Source: Acidobacteriota bacterium
GTDB taxonomy: Bacteria; Acidobacteriota; Blastocatellia; Pyrinomonadales; Pyrinomonadaceae
NCBI GenBank assembly: GCA_019639135.1
Contig: JAHBSL010000011.1
Location: forward strand, 62,001 to 126,000
DNA length: 64,000 nt
Reading direction: 5' to 3'
Shown here: positions 8,001 through 17,000 of the stretch, in pieces
How the letters are laid out: every line of letters starts with the position of its first letter
How positions within the stretch are numbered: position 1 is the stretch's first letter
Notes under the pieces: model-generated
Databases searched by the model: none
What the model saw: only the letters and a program-made list of their open reading frames with translations
Told to the model about the DNA's origin: nothing
Program-made: the position numbers and the translations under genes

Positions 8001-8969
8001 ATGAATTCAACAACGTCACCGGAGCTCACGCAGTTTGCCGAAGATGTCCTCGCGGGGCTTTCCGCTTCGCCAAAGCATCTCTCATCGCGTTACTTTTACG
8101 ACGACGAAGGCTCGCGGCTCTTCATGGAGATTATGAAGCTGCCCGAGTATTACCCGACGCGGGCCGAGCTCAGGATCTTTGAAGATCAAAAAGAAGAGAT
8201 CCGAAAGGCATTTTCCGATGGTGCCGATGGCATCGACCTTATCGAACTCGGTGCCGGCGATGGAGCAAAGACTGCCGTCCTTGTCGAGCATTTCCTTGAT
8301 CACGGGCTCGATTTCACCTACAGCCCGATCGATATTTCTCAAGAGGCGAACGATGCCCTCGCCGCCCGCTTCAAGGTGAAATTTCCCGCGCTCGACATCC
8401 GCCCGCATACCGGCGATTACTTCAAAGTACTCGATTCGCTCCGCAGTGTGAACGGCCGCCGAAAGGTGCTGATGTTTCTCGGCTCGAATATCGGCAACTT
8501 CCTGCGTGAAAAAGCTCTCGATTTCTTCAGAAGCCTTCGCTCCGTTATGAACAGCAATGACCGGCTCTTCATCGGCTTTGATATGCAGAAAGACCCGCGG
8601 GTTATTGTCGCCGCCTACGACGACCCGCAGGGCGTGACCGCCGCCTTCAACCTCAATCTGCTTAATCGTATCAATCGCGAGCTCGGTGGCGATTTTGACC
8701 TCTCGAAATTCTCGCATTACGCCCAATATCGGCCGGTGGAATGCGCCGCCCGCTCGTTCCTGATAAGCCGCGAGAGGCAGACGGTTCGGATCGACGCTCT
8801 TGGACGCTCGTTCGAGTTCGATCAATGGGAGCCGATCTTTATGGAGATCTCGCAGAAATACACCCACTCAATGCTCGAGGAACTCTCGGCGGAAAGCGGA
8901 TTCCAGATCGAGACGGAGTTCGCGAACGAAGAAGACTTCTACATCGATTCGCTCTGGCGGCCCGTTTAG
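8001..8969 (+). CDS. egtD: L-histidine N-alpha-methyltransferase EgtD
   Basis: A 322-residue SAM-dependent enzyme that trimethylates histidine to hercynine, the first step of ergothioneine synthesis. It starts MNSTTSPELTQFAEDVLAGLS and shows the family's KHLSSRYFYDDEGSRLF motif, LPEYYPTRAE and the SAM loop IELGAGDGAKT. It also has FLGSNIGNF and GFDMQKDP, and the C-terminal EFANEEDFYIDSLWRP. Length is normal. It lies just downstream of egtB on the same strand, so the two genes give hercynine and its sulfoxide conjugate. The final C-S lyase step (EgtE or substitute) is not in the window. Confidence 0.95.
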   Translation: MNSTTSPELTQFAEDVLAGLSASPKHLSSRYFYDDEGSRLFMEIMKLPEYYPTRAELRIFEDQKEEIRKAFSDGADGIDLIELGAGDGAKTAVLVEHFLDHGLDFTYSPIDISQEANDALAARFKVKFPALDIRPHTGDYFKVLDSLRSVNGRRKVLMFLGSNIGNFLREKALDFFRSLRSVMNSNDRLFIGFDMQKDPRVIVAAYDDPQGVTAAFNLNLLNRINRELGGDFDLSKFSHYAQYRPVECAARSFLISRERQTVRIDALGRSFEFDQWEPIFMEISQKYTHSMLEELSAESGFQIETEFANEEDFYIDSLWRPV

Positions 8970-9043
8970 AGTGCGCGATTCATCGCGTCAGTTCTGAGTG
9001 CACGATTCATCGCGTATGCACGAGCTAAAGCTCGCACTCCGAA
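8968..9043. repeat. Composite short interspersed repeat upstream of birA
   Basis: Two direct copies of GAGTGCRCGATTCATCGCGT (8970-8988 and 8996-9015). The second continues into a hairpin CGAGCT-aa-AGCTCG (9020-9034) and closes with GCACTCC, so GAGTGC...GCACTC also forms outer arms. It fills the egtD-birA gap and argues for the birA start downstream of it. Confidence 0.6.
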
Positions 9044-9048
9044 CATTT

Positions 9049-9810
9049 ATGAACATACGCATCCTTACTTACGATTCTCTAGGCTCGACCAACACCGAGG
9101 CTCTTGAGATGGCCCGCAAAGGCGCCGATGAGGGCCTGTGTATCATCGCCCGCGAACAAACTGCAGGCCGCGGCCGCCACGGAAGAACCTGGGTCTCCGA
9201 ACAGGAAGCCGGACTCTATTTTTCGATCGTTCTTAGGCCGTCGCTCCCGCCTGAGTCACTTCCGCTGATTACGCTCATGGCCGGCGTCTCCGTTCACGAA
9301 ACGCTCTCGGAACTCGGCCTCTCGCCCGATATCAAATGGGTCAACGATGTGCTGATCGATGAAAAGAAGATCTCCGGCATCCTCGCTGAGACTACGATGA
9401 CGGATAAGGGATTGGCGGTCATTCTCGGCATCGGGATAAACATTCGCCGCACCAACTTCCCGCCCGAACTTGCCGACCGGGCGATGTCCATCGAAGACTC
9501 TGTATCACACCCGGAACAAGTCCCGTCGTCCGCCCAGCTCGCGACAACGTTGACCGATGCGATACGGCATTTCTACGCGCAGCTCACGGCCCCCGGCGGC
9601 CCGGAGGTGACGATCGGCGAGTGGCGGTCGCGTTCAAGTTACTATTCAGGCAAGCGGGTCTCTGTTCGTTCGTTTGGCGAAATGCTGACCGGCACCACCG
9701 AAGGCCTCGAGCCAAATGGAGCCTTGCGTCTCAGGAAAAGCGATGGCGATATCGTTGTTATACAGGCAGGCGATGTCGAACAACTTCGGGCCGATGCGGC
9801 GGCCGATTGA
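9049..9810 (+). CDS. birA: Biotin--[acetyl-CoA-carboxylase] ligase (no repressor domain)
   Basis: Attaches biotin to carboxyl-carrier proteins through biotinyl-AMP. I start at the ATG at 9049 (MNIRILTYDSLGSTNTEA) because the longer in-frame start at 8998 lies in the repeat. That gives 253 residues without the N-terminal DNA-binding domain of E. coli BirA, so it is a catalytic-only ligase. The biotin-AMP loop GRGRHGRTW is at about 39-47, with WVNDVLIDEKKISGILAE and GIGINI following. A C-terminal SH3-like part ends GALRLRKSDGDIVVIQAGDVEQLR. Confidence 0.93.
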   Translation: MNIRILTYDSLGSTNTEALEMARKGADEGLCIIAREQTAGRGRHGRTWVSEQEAGLYFSIVLRPSLPPESLPLITLMAGVSVHETLSELGLSPDIKWVNDVLIDEKKISGILAETTMTDKGLAVILGIGINIRRTNFPPELADRAMSIEDSVSHPEQVPSSAQLATTLTDAIRHFYAQLTAPGGPEVTIGEWRSRSSYYSGKRVSVRSFGEMLTGTTEGLEPNGALRLRKSDGDIVVIQAGDVEQLRADAAAD

Positions 9811-9849
9811 ACTTTCCATCCGCAGAGTGTAACTTTGTAGCTTGGTCTT

Positions 9850-10191
9850 ATGAGTAACGAGTTTGAAGCAAAGCCCGAGTTCGATTTTGACGAAGAGTTC
9901 GACGAAGAGTTTGAGGACGCGATGGAGGCGTTCGACGAATTCGAGATCGTCAATGAGGATGTAACGCTCCGAACGGCCGTGATGCAGAAGGAGAATATGA
10001 TCGCCCTTCTCTGCATCAAGAGCGCTCCGGTCGGGGCCGCTATCTGCCGCGTCGATCCACGCGAGGCCTTGCCGGCCATCCAGATCTACGACGACCCGAA
10101 GGCCGCACTGCACTGGTTCTCAAAAAGCCTGCGGACCAGCAGGGTCAATGGCTGGCAGCTCGTTTACGATGGGCTTCCGCTTCAGGGTTGA
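9850..10191 (+). CDS. Hypothetical protein with acidic N-terminus (113 aa)
   Basis: Not recognised. The first 40 residues are extremely acidic and rich in Phe/Asp/Glu (EFDFDEEFDEEFEDAMEAF). They are followed by a compact alpha/beta segment (LRTAVMQKENMIALLCIKSAPVGAAICRV...ALHWFSKSLRTSR). No signal or membrane segment. It lies between birA (40 bp upstream) and coaX on the same strand, so it is probably co-transcribed with cofactor-enzyme genes. The acidic tail might mimic nucleic acid or bind cations; this is speculation. Confidence 0.65.
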   Translation: MSNEFEAKPEFDFDEEFDEEFEDAMEAFDEFEIVNEDVTLRTAVMQKENMIALLCIKSAPVGAAICRVDPREALPAIQIYDDPKAALHWFSKSLRTSRVNGWQLVYDGLPLQG

Positions 10192-10257
10192 TCTGAAAAT
10201 CGGATCTTTCACGCCAGACGGAGATCGGGAACTACTCCTGCTTTCCGTTTTTTGTTT

Positions 10258-11028
10258 ATGCTGCTGGCAATAGACATCGGCAATTCGGCCATCAAATTCG
10301 GCATCTATGACGCGACCGGGATCCTTGACCGCTTTTCGGTAGCTACTTGGCGCGATTATGAACCCGAAGAGCTTTTCTTCGATCGGCTGCGTTTCGTCGC
10401 ACAAAAGTTCGTCCGCGTCGATCGCGTCATCGCTTCATCCGTTGTGCCCGAGGTCAATGCGACGCTGACCCGTACGACCCGCGAGCTTTTCAAGGTCACG
10501 CCGGTCTTCGTTGACGAACGAACAGACTTCGGCTTTACCATCAAGTATTCGCCGCCTTCGCACGTCGGCGCTGACCGCTTGGTTTCCGCCTTCGTCGCGG
10601 TCGAGAAATACAATGCTCCGGTCATTATCTGCAGCTTCGGAACCGCTACGGTCGTTGATGCGGTCAATTCCAAACTTGAATACATCGGCGGCATCATTGC
10701 CCCGGGGCTTGGCATCATGGCCGAAGGCCTACACACGAAAACCTCGCTTTTGCCAAAAGTGACCATCGCCCGGCCCGAGACCCTTATCGGCCAGACGACC
10801 TACGACGCCGTGCTCTCAGGTGTTTATAACGGCTCGGTCGCACTTGCCGAGGGGCTTGTTTCGCGGGTGAGGAAGGAAATGACCGAGCAAGATCGGGCAA
10901 GGCCGAAGGTCATCGCGACCGGCGGCTTCAGCCGCATTCTAGCCGAGGACCTTCCGTCGGTCGATGCCTTTGAGGACGATATGGTGCTCGAAGGGCTTCG
11001 GTTGCTTGCAGATCGAAGCCTCCCGTAA
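10258..11028 (+). CDS. coaX: Type III pantothenate kinase
   Basis: Phosphorylates pantothenate, the first step of coenzyme A synthesis. It is a 256-residue ASKHA-fold enzyme: phosphate-1 motif AIDIGNSAIKFGIYD at the N-terminus, SHVGADRLVSA and SFGTATVVDAV, then GGIIAPGLGIMAEGLHTKTSLLP, all characteristic of CoaX. The start at 10258 (ATG, MLLAIDIGN) is preferred over an in-frame TTG six bases upstream. Length is normal. It ends 5 bp from the convergent amidase gene. Confidence 0.95.
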   Translation: MLLAIDIGNSAIKFGIYDATGILDRFSVATWRDYEPEELFFDRLRFVAQKFVRVDRVIASSVVPEVNATLTRTTRELFKVTPVFVDERTDFGFTIKYSPPSHVGADRLVSAFVAVEKYNAPVIICSFGTATVVDAVNSKLEYIGGIIAPGLGIMAEGLHTKTSLLPKVTIARPETLIGQTTYDAVLSGVYNGSVALAEGLVSRVRKEMTEQDRARPKVIATGGFSRILAEDLPSVDAFEDDMVLEGLRLLADRSLP

Positions 11029-11033
11029 TGATC

Positions 11034-12626
11034 CTATGCAAATGTCGGCAAAAGCTTCGGCTGCCTTCTCGCCTTCGTCGCCTGCTCAAAAGCATAAGCG
11101 ATCCCGATAAGTTTCGCCTCCGTAAATGCCTTCCCAAAGAACGAGATACCCAAAGGCAGTTCCTTCGAAAAGGCTGCGGGCACCGTAATGTTCGGATACC
11201 CGGCAACGGCCGCCAGCGAAGAACTCGAGATATATCCCGAGCCGCAGTCGCCGTTCACCGTGTCGATCATCCAGGTCGGTGCGTTCGATGGGCCGATGAT
11301 CGCGTCCAGCTTGTCGCGGTCCATCACCTGGTCGATTCCCTCGGCTTGCGTTAGCCGCTTGCACGTCTCCAATGCTTCGACATATGCCTCATCGGTCAGC
11401 GGGCCTTTCTTCGCCGCCGCCTCAAAGATGCTCTGGCCAAAGTACGGCATCTCGCGCTTCTCATTATCCTTGTTGAACTGGATCAGGTCATCGAGTGTTT
11501 TGTGGTCGGCATTTCGACCGGCCAGGTATTTTTCAAGATCCGCCTTGAACTCGTAAAGCAGGACCTCAAACTCCGCCGCACCGAATTTGCCGATCGAATC
11601 GATCGTCACATCGACCAGCACAGCACCGGCCTTTTTCATCGCGTCCATCGAGGCGTTGAGCATATCGTCAACATCCTTTCGACGGCCAAAGTAGTTTCGG
11701 GCAACGCCGATCCGTGCTCCCTTGAGTGCTCCGGCATCGAGGAATTTCGTGTAGTCGATCGGCTCCGCCTCCTCGCGGCCGGCCATCGCTTCGTCCGCCT
11801 CGTCAAAGCCGCAGATCGCCGTCAGCACGGCTGCCGCATCGGCGACCGTCCGGGTCATCGGCCCGGCAGTGTCCTGCGAATGTGCGATCGGTATGATGCC
11901 GCTCCGCGAGACCAGCCCGATCGTCGGCTTCAGCCCGACGATGCCGCAAACCGACGAAGGGCAGACGATCGAACCGTCGGTCTCGGTTCCGATCGCGACC
12001 GCCGCGATATTGGCCGAGATTGCCGCACCCGAACCCGACGACGAACCGCACGGATTGCGGTCAAGGATATAAGGATTGCGCGTCTGTCCGCCGCGGCCGC
12101 TCCAGCCGCTGATCGAATCGTTGTCGCGAAAATTAGCCCATTCGCTCAGGTTCGTTTTCCCCAGGATCACCGCACCGGCCTCGCGGAGCCGTGCGGCAAT
12201 GAAAGCATCTTTTTTCGGCGTCGGTGCATTCAGCAGAGCGAGGCTGCCGGCCGTCGTCTTCATCTTGTCGGCCGTGTCGATGTTGTCCTTGAGCACGACC
12301 GGAACTCCGTGGAGCGGCCCGCGGACCTTGCCGCTCTTTCGCTCGCGGTCCATCTGGTCGGCGATCTGAAGCGCGTCCGGGTTCAGCTCGATCATCGAAT
12401 TGACCTGCTTATCAACGGTCGCTGCCCGGCGAAGGTATGCCTGAACAAGCTGCCGCGAGGTCGTCTCGCCCGACCGCATCGCTTCTTGCAGTCCACTTAC
12501 GGTCGCTTCCTCGAGCCGCAATCCCTGCCTTGCGGCAAGAACGCTCGGAGCACCGCCCGCGGCAATCGCCGCTCCAAGGCCCGCACCGATGGCGGTACCC
12601 AAAAACTCACGACGGTCGATCCCCAT
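11034..12626 (-). CDS. Tat-exported amidase (amidase signature family)
   Basis: A 530-residue amidase hydrolysing an unknown amide. The N-terminus MGIDRREFLGTAIGAGLGAAIAAGG has a twin-arginine motif (RREFLG) and hydrophobic stretch, so export by Tat is likely. Amidase-signature features: catalytic Lys in VVLKDNIDTAD (about 111), the Gly/Ser-rich CGSSSGSGAAISANIA (about 190-205) and the downstream EFEVLLYEFKADL region seen in peptide-amidase-like members. The ATG overlaps the stop of the upstream hydrolase gene by one base (TAATG), which implies one operon. Substrate unknown: possibly N-acyl amides or peptide amides given the partner. Confidence 0.9.
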   Translation of the reverse strand: MGIDRREFLGTAIGAGLGAAIAAGGAPSVLAARQGLRLEEATVSGLQEAMRSGETTSRQLVQAYLRRAATVDKQVNSMIELNPDALQIADQMDRERKSGKVRGPLHGVPVVLKDNIDTADKMKTTAGSLALLNAPTPKKDAFIAARLREAGAVILGKTNLSEWANFRDNDSISGWSGRGGQTRNPYILDRNPCGSSSGSGAAISANIAAVAIGTETDGSIVCPSSVCGIVGLKPTIGLVSRSGIIPIAHSQDTAGPMTRTVADAAAVLTAICGFDEADEAMAGREEAEPIDYTKFLDAGALKGARIGVARNYFGRRKDVDDMLNASMDAMKKAGAVLVDVTIDSIGKFGAAEFEVLLYEFKADLEKYLAGRNADHKTLDDLIQFNKDNEKREMPYFGQSIFEAAAKKGPLTDEAYVEALETCKRLTQAEGIDQVMDRDKLDAIIGPSNAPTWMIDTVNGDCGSGYISSSSLAAVAGYPNITVPAAFSKELPLGISFFGKAFTEAKLIGIAYAFEQATKARRQPKLLPTFA

Positions 12627-13747
12627 TATTCTTTCTCCTCTGCTTTTTGCGGATTTGCGATCGGGATATGCTCATTGATCGCAAGCGTTCGTATCTTGTC
12701 GGTGATTCTCGCCTTTTCCGCTTCCTCGGTCAATTGGCGAAGCGGCATACCCGGCGATTCATCCGAGAGGTCAAACGTTGCGTAATGCATCGGCACCAGC
12801 CACTTCGCTCCGATATCGCCGAACGCCTTCACGACATCCGCCGGATTTGTGTGATTTGCTTCCATGAACCAACGCGGCTCGTAGGCTCCGATCGCGATAA
12901 GAAAATAGTCGATGTCCGGGAAAAGCTCTCCCGTCTCGCGGTAATGCCGGCCGTAACCGCTATCGCCGCCGTGATAGATCGAGGCCGAGCGGCTCTTGAC
13001 GACATAGCCGCCCCATAGCCGCCGGTTGGTGTCAAAAAGCCCGCGGCGTGACCAATGCCGCACCGGCAAGAAATAGACCTCGACCGCATCATCGCCGAGC
13101 TCGAATCGCTGAAACCAGCCCGCGACCGCGACCTTGTTCGTCGGCCTGATCCATTCACGGAGCATCTCTTCGCTGCCCATACCGGCGATGAACGTCGATT
13201 CGGGAAACTTCTCTGCGATTGCCCGAAGCGTGGCTTCATCCGTGTGGTCGCGATGGTCGTGCGAGAGGAGAACGTAATCGACCCGCCTAATTTTCTCGAG
13301 CGGCGAGGGCACTTCGACCCATCGTTCGACCAACGGCGGCGTGCCGAAGATCGGGTCTATCAAAATGCCGCGGCCCTCAAGCCGGATGTAGAACGAAGCG
13401 TGCCCGAGCCAAAGAATGCCGTCCTCATCTCCCGCGAGAAATGCCGAAGGGTCGCGAACCTCGGGCCGAAATTTATCGCGTTCGCGCTCCTCGGCAAATT
13501 CGTTCGAGCTTAGCTGCCACTTCAGCAACTCACTAGTCTTTGGCAAAAAGACGAACTCGTCGTTCATGAACCGCCCGCGTTGATCGACCGGCGTTCCCGG
13601 CCAACCGGGCCGCACCGTTTCAAGCTCCGGCACCGAGACCCGGCCCGTCAAAACGGCCACGTCGGAATCGCTCCAGAAAGCCGTCCCGATCAGAACAATC
13701 AGCAGCAAAACAAATACCCCGGCAATGCGAACCACCCACTTTTTCAT
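12626..13747 (-). CDS. Membrane-anchored metallo-beta-lactamase-fold hydrolase, NAPE-PLD/UlaG-like
   Basis: 373 residues. An N-terminal membrane anchor (WVVRIAGVFVLLLIVLIGTAFW) is followed by an MBL fold: DEDGILWLGHASFYIRLEG, metal motif LLSHDHRDHTDEATL (HxHxDH, about 160), and GGDSGYGRHYRETG. The sequence around RRGLFDTNRRLWGGYVV matches the N-acyl-phosphatidylethanolamine phospholipase D-like subfamily (substrate assignment by family only). It is the first gene of a two-gene operon with the amidase; an N-acyl lipid hydrolase plus an amidase is a plausible functional pair, but unproven. Confidence 0.85.
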   Translation of the reverse strand: MKKWVVRIAGVFVLLLIVLIGTAFWSDSDVAVLTGRVSVPELETVRPGWPGTPVDQRGRFMNDEFVFLPKTSELLKWQLSSNEFAEERERDKFRPEVRDPSAFLAGDEDGILWLGHASFYIRLEGRGILIDPIFGTPPLVERWVEVPSPLEKIRRVDYVLLSHDHRDHTDEATLRAIAEKFPESTFIAGMGSEEMLREWIRPTNKVAVAGWFQRFELGDDAVEVYFLPVRHWSRRGLFDTNRRLWGGYVVKSRSASIYHGGDSGYGRHYRETGELFPDIDYFLIAIGAYEPRWFMEANHTNPADVVKAFGDIGAKWLVPMHYATFDLSDESPGMPLRQLTEEAEKARITDKIRTLAINEHIPIANPQKAEEKE

Positions 13748-13834
13748 TACTTAAACTATACGAACCGCCGGGGCATCACTCCAAACCCCGGCCGCAATGC
13801 GGAAACAGGAACCACCTGTGCGATAATCCGAAAA

Positions 13835-15670
13835 GTGAACGGCCGGCCCGCTGATATCCCTCCGCATAAGCTCATCTCCGCACTCCGCGGATACGACCTG
13901 CTTCCCGCGATCGTGTTTTTGCCGACGCGGCGAAAGTGCGACGAATCGGCCTCGGAGGTCGCGGCCGACCGCTCTCAGCGTTCCGACCCGGAAAAGTTCG
14001 AGAAGCGGAAACTGCTATTCGCAGCGTTCTCCGAAATGCACCCCGAAGTGCTCAAGCACAAGCACGTCAAGATACTGGTCCACCACGGCGTTGCCTCACA
14101 CCATGCCGGGCATATTCCGGCATGGAAGCTTCTCGTCGAGAAAATGATGTCGGCCGGATTGCTGAATGCGATCTTTGCCACCTCGACCGTCGCCGCAGGC
14201 GTAGATTTTCCTGCCCGAACGGTCGTCGTCAGCAACGCCGATACCCGCGGCAATGAGGGCTGGCGGCCGCTCTCGGCAAATGAGCTTCAGCAGATGACCG
14301 GGCGTGCCGGCAGGCGCGGAAAGGACAACGTCGGCTTCGTCGTTCTCGCACCGGGTCAGTTTCAGAACCCGCGAAAGATCGCCGAGCTTCTCAAGTCGCC
14401 GCCCGACCCGCTGGAGAGCAAGTTCAAGGCGACCTACACGACGCTGCTCAACCTGCTCGATGCCTTTGGCGGCTTCGGCCCGATCCGCGACATCGCCCAG
14501 AAAAGCTATGCCTTTCAGAAGACCGGCCACCGCATTGAACGGCTTCGGCAAAAGAATCGGGAGATCGAGGACCGGCTATCTGAAGCCGCTCGGCCGCTCG
14601 GACTGAGCTTTGACGACGTCCGCGGTTTTGAGCGATTGGTCAGCACGCGCGAACGGCTCCAGCATCGCCTGCCCGAAACGCGTGCCGAACTGCGAATGGA
14701 ATGGCTGCGGCAAAATGTCTTGCCGGGCCGCATCGTGACGCAGGGCCGTTCGGGCAAACGCTATTTCATGGTCATCAGTGCCTTTGGCGACTCGGTCTCG
14801 GCAATGCGTGATGACGGCTCCGGCCGTACGTTCTCGCTGGCCCGCGTCAATCGCGTTTTCGAAAACACCTACAGGCTGAACGAAGACGCCGTCGAAAGGG
14901 CATTTATGGAAACGCTCGAAGGCAAAAATCCGCCGCTCGAAGAGCCGAAGCCCGACATCGCCCGCGGCAATCTCGACTCGGCCGAGGTCATCACCGCCGG
15001 CATCGAACGGTTCGTCGAAAATGAATCGGCCGCCGAGTTCCTTTGGCTTTCGGTCAAGGAAGCCGCCGAGTTCGAGGAGAACCGCAAGGACATCGAGCGG
15101 CTCGTCGGCCGCATCTGGTCGCCCTTTGAGAATCGTGCCCGTGTGCTCGATCGCTTTGACTTCATCGACTTTGCTGCCGAACGCGTCACCGACGACGGCC
15201 GCTGGCTTGCCGACCTCCGCATCGACCGCCCGCTGCTGATCGGTGAAGCTCTGCGGCGTGGCGTTTTCGACGATATCTCGCCAGCGGCGTGTGCCGGGCT
15301 TGTCGCCTCGATCGCGGCCGATGCCGAACGCAGCTTTGGCGAATTAAACCCCACGACCGAACTTCTGGACTCGGCCAACGCCTTTTTCGATGTTCTCCAT
15401 CGCGTCGGGGACGTCGAATGGGAATACGGCATTGAGCCGACCGAGGACATCAATTACTCCGCCGCTGCTGCTGCTGAGTTCTGGGCACGCGGCCGTGCCT
15501 GGGACGAACTCGTCGTCCGGACAAAGGCCGAGGAAGGCGACCTTTTCCGCCTTCTCTCCCGCACCGGCGAGGCCCTGATGCAGATCGCCGAACTCCGCGA
15601 GGCCAACCCGGCCGCCGCCGGAATTGCCCGCGAAGCCGCCGAGGCCGTCCTCCGCGAACCCATCCGCTAG
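13835..15670 (+). CDS. Ski2/Mtr4-like helicase lacking the first RecA domain
   Basis: About 611 residues from a GTG at 13835; upstream codons of the same frame overlap the divergent hydrolase gene and look non-coding. The protein begins directly in RecA2: motif IV region AIVFLPTRRKCDES (about 24-37), HHGVASHHAGHIPAWK (about 84), motif V FATSTVAAGVDFPARTVV (about 113) and motif VI QMTGRAGRRG (about 154). A long helical C-terminal part follows, as in Ski2-like/DSHCT helicases. Walker A and the DExH box are absent, and the 87-bp gap upstream cannot hold them. It is either a stand-alone regulatory RecA2 protein or a remnant; the long intact C-terminus argues against recent decay. Confidence 0.8.
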   Translation: MNGRPADIPPHKLISALRGYDLLPAIVFLPTRRKCDESASEVAADRSQRSDPEKFEKRKLLFAAFSEMHPEVLKHKHVKILVHHGVASHHAGHIPAWKLLVEKMMSAGLLNAIFATSTVAAGVDFPARTVVVSNADTRGNEGWRPLSANELQQMTGRAGRRGKDNVGFVVLAPGQFQNPRKIAELLKSPPDPLESKFKATYTTLLNLLDAFGGFGPIRDIAQKSYAFQKTGHRIERLRQKNREIEDRLSEAARPLGLSFDDVRGFERLVSTRERLQHRLPETRAELRMEWLRQNVLPGRIVTQGRSGKRYFMVISAFGDSVSAMRDDGSGRTFSLARVNRVFENTYRLNEDAVERAFMETLEGKNPPLEEPKPDIARGNLDSAEVITAGIERFVENESAAEFLWLSVKEAAEFEENRKDIERLVGRIWSPFENRARVLDRFDFIDFAAERVTDDGRWLADLRIDRPLLIGEALRRGVFDDISPAACAGLVASIAADAERSFGELNPTTELLDSANAFFDVLHRVGDVEWEYGIEPTEDINYSAAAAAEFWARGRAWDELVVRTKAEEGDLFRLLSRTGEALMQIAELREANPAAAGIAREAAEAVLREPIR

Positions 15671-15722
15671 AGTTCGGTCGATATTCGCCCGCCAAAATGC
15701 TAGTCTTTGTGATTTGGCATTA

Positions 15723-17000
15723 ATGAAGGAAGACATCAGGGAAACACGGCTGGCCAACGGGCTTACCGTCCTCACCGACCGGATGGAGGGCGTCCGCTCG
15801 GCGACGCTCGGGTTCTTTTTCCGCGTCGGTTCAAGAAGCGAGCCCGCCGAACTCGGCGGCATCTCGCACTTCATCGAGCATGCCGTTTTCAAGGGAACAT
15901 CACGGCGTTCGGCGATAGAGATCGCCCGCGAGCAGGACCGCCTCGGCGGAAACCTCGATGCCTTCACGACCCACGAAGAGACCGGATTTGCCATCAAGGT
16001 CATCGACGATCAACTGCCCGCGGCTTTCGGCCTGATCGCCGAAATGCTGACCGATCCGCGCTTTGACGATGCCGACCTCGAAAGCGAACAGCGTGTCATC
16101 ATCGAGGAAATGAAGATGATCGACGACTCGCCTGAGGAGTATCTCGGCGACATCTTCCACCGTGAGTTCTTTCCCGGCCATTCGCTTGGGCTCTCGATCG
16201 CCGGGACGCCCGAGACCGTCCGCACATTTGGCAGCGACGTGACGCGTGCATATCACGCGGCCGCGTTCGCCCCGGAGAATCTTGTCATCGCGGCAGCCGG
16301 AAACGTCGAGCACGATGCCATCGCCGAACTCGCCGGCCGGCTTGAGTTCCGCCCGGCCAATGGCTCCGGGCCGAGCCTCGTGCCGCTTGCCTCGCCGCAG
16401 GTCGCCGCACCGATCGTCATCGAACACAAGCCGGAGCTCGAGCAGGCACATCTGATCATCGCGACGCCGTTCGTCGATGCCCGCGATGAGCGCCGCTATG
16501 CCGCAGACCTGCTCGCCAACGCCATCGGCGGCGGCACCTCTAGCCGGCTCTGGCAAAAGGTCCGCGAAGAACGCGGGCTTGCCTATAGCGTCGGTGCCTC
16601 GGCTCTGCTTTTTAGCGACTGCGGGATGTTCATGGTCTCCGCCGCGACCTCGCCGGAGCAGGTCGAAGAGGTCGTTGATATCGTGCTTGATGAAATGCGT
16701 TGGATCGTCCGCAATGGCGTTTCGGCCGAAGAGATACGGTTGATGAAAGACCAGACGCGTGCATCCATCCTGCTCGGGCTCGAAGACTCCGCCGGGCGTG
16801 CCGGCTCGCTCGCCAGCATGGAAATGCTCCACGGCTGCCAGATCCCGGTCGAGGCAACGCTGGCAAAGGTCGAGGCCGTTACGGAGGAAGTTGTTAAAGG
16901 CCTCGCCGAAGAGTTCTTCAAAACTGAAAAGATCGCCCTCGCTGCCTTGGGCGACCTTTCCGGTGTCGCGATCACTCGCGATCGTTTTTTGCTCGATTAA
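15723..17000 (+). CDS. M16 family zinc protease (insulinase/processing-peptidase type)
   Basis: 425 residues from the ATG at 15723 (MKEDIRETRLANGLTVLTD); a longer in-frame ORF start lies inside the preceding gene. The inverted zinc motif HFIEH is at 49-53 with the distal glutamate in EQRVIIEEMKMIDDSPEEY (about 126). The second half is the non-catalytic partner domain (YAADLLANAIGGGTSSRLWQKVREERGLAYSV). Single-chain bacterial M16B peptidases of this size act as dimers on peptides or unfolded proteins. No signal peptide, so cytoplasmic. The 3' end overlaps the convergent gene by 4 bp. Confidence 0.93.
   Translation: MKEDIRETRLANGLTVLTDRMEGVRSATLGFFFRVGSRSEPAELGGISHFIEHAVFKGTSRRSAIEIAREQDRLGGNLDAFTTHEETGFAIKVIDDQLPAAFGLIAEMLTDPRFDDADLESEQRVIIEEMKMIDDSPEEYLGDIFHREFFPGHSLGLSIAGTPETVRTFGSDVTRAYHAAAFAPENLVIAAAGNVEHDAIAELAGRLEFRPANGSGPSLVPLASPQVAAPIVIEHKPELEQAHLIIATPFVDARDERRYAADLLANAIGGGTSSRLWQKVREERGLAYSVGASALLFSDCGMFMVSAATSPEQVEEVVDIVLDEMRWIVRNGVSAEEIRLMKDQTRASILLGLEDSAGRAGSLASMEMLHGCQIPVEATLAKVEAVTEEVVKGLAEEFFKTEKIALAALGDLSGVAITRDRFLLD

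Noticed and set aside
13580-13834. N-terminal extension of the helicase ORF
   Set aside because: The codons overlap the divergent hydrolase gene and encode low-quality sequence without helicase motifs; GTG 13835 is the better start.
15344-16003. Long reverse ORF across the helicase/M16 junction
   Set aside because: Shadow frame; Ser/Arg-rich translation typical of antisense to GC-rich genes.
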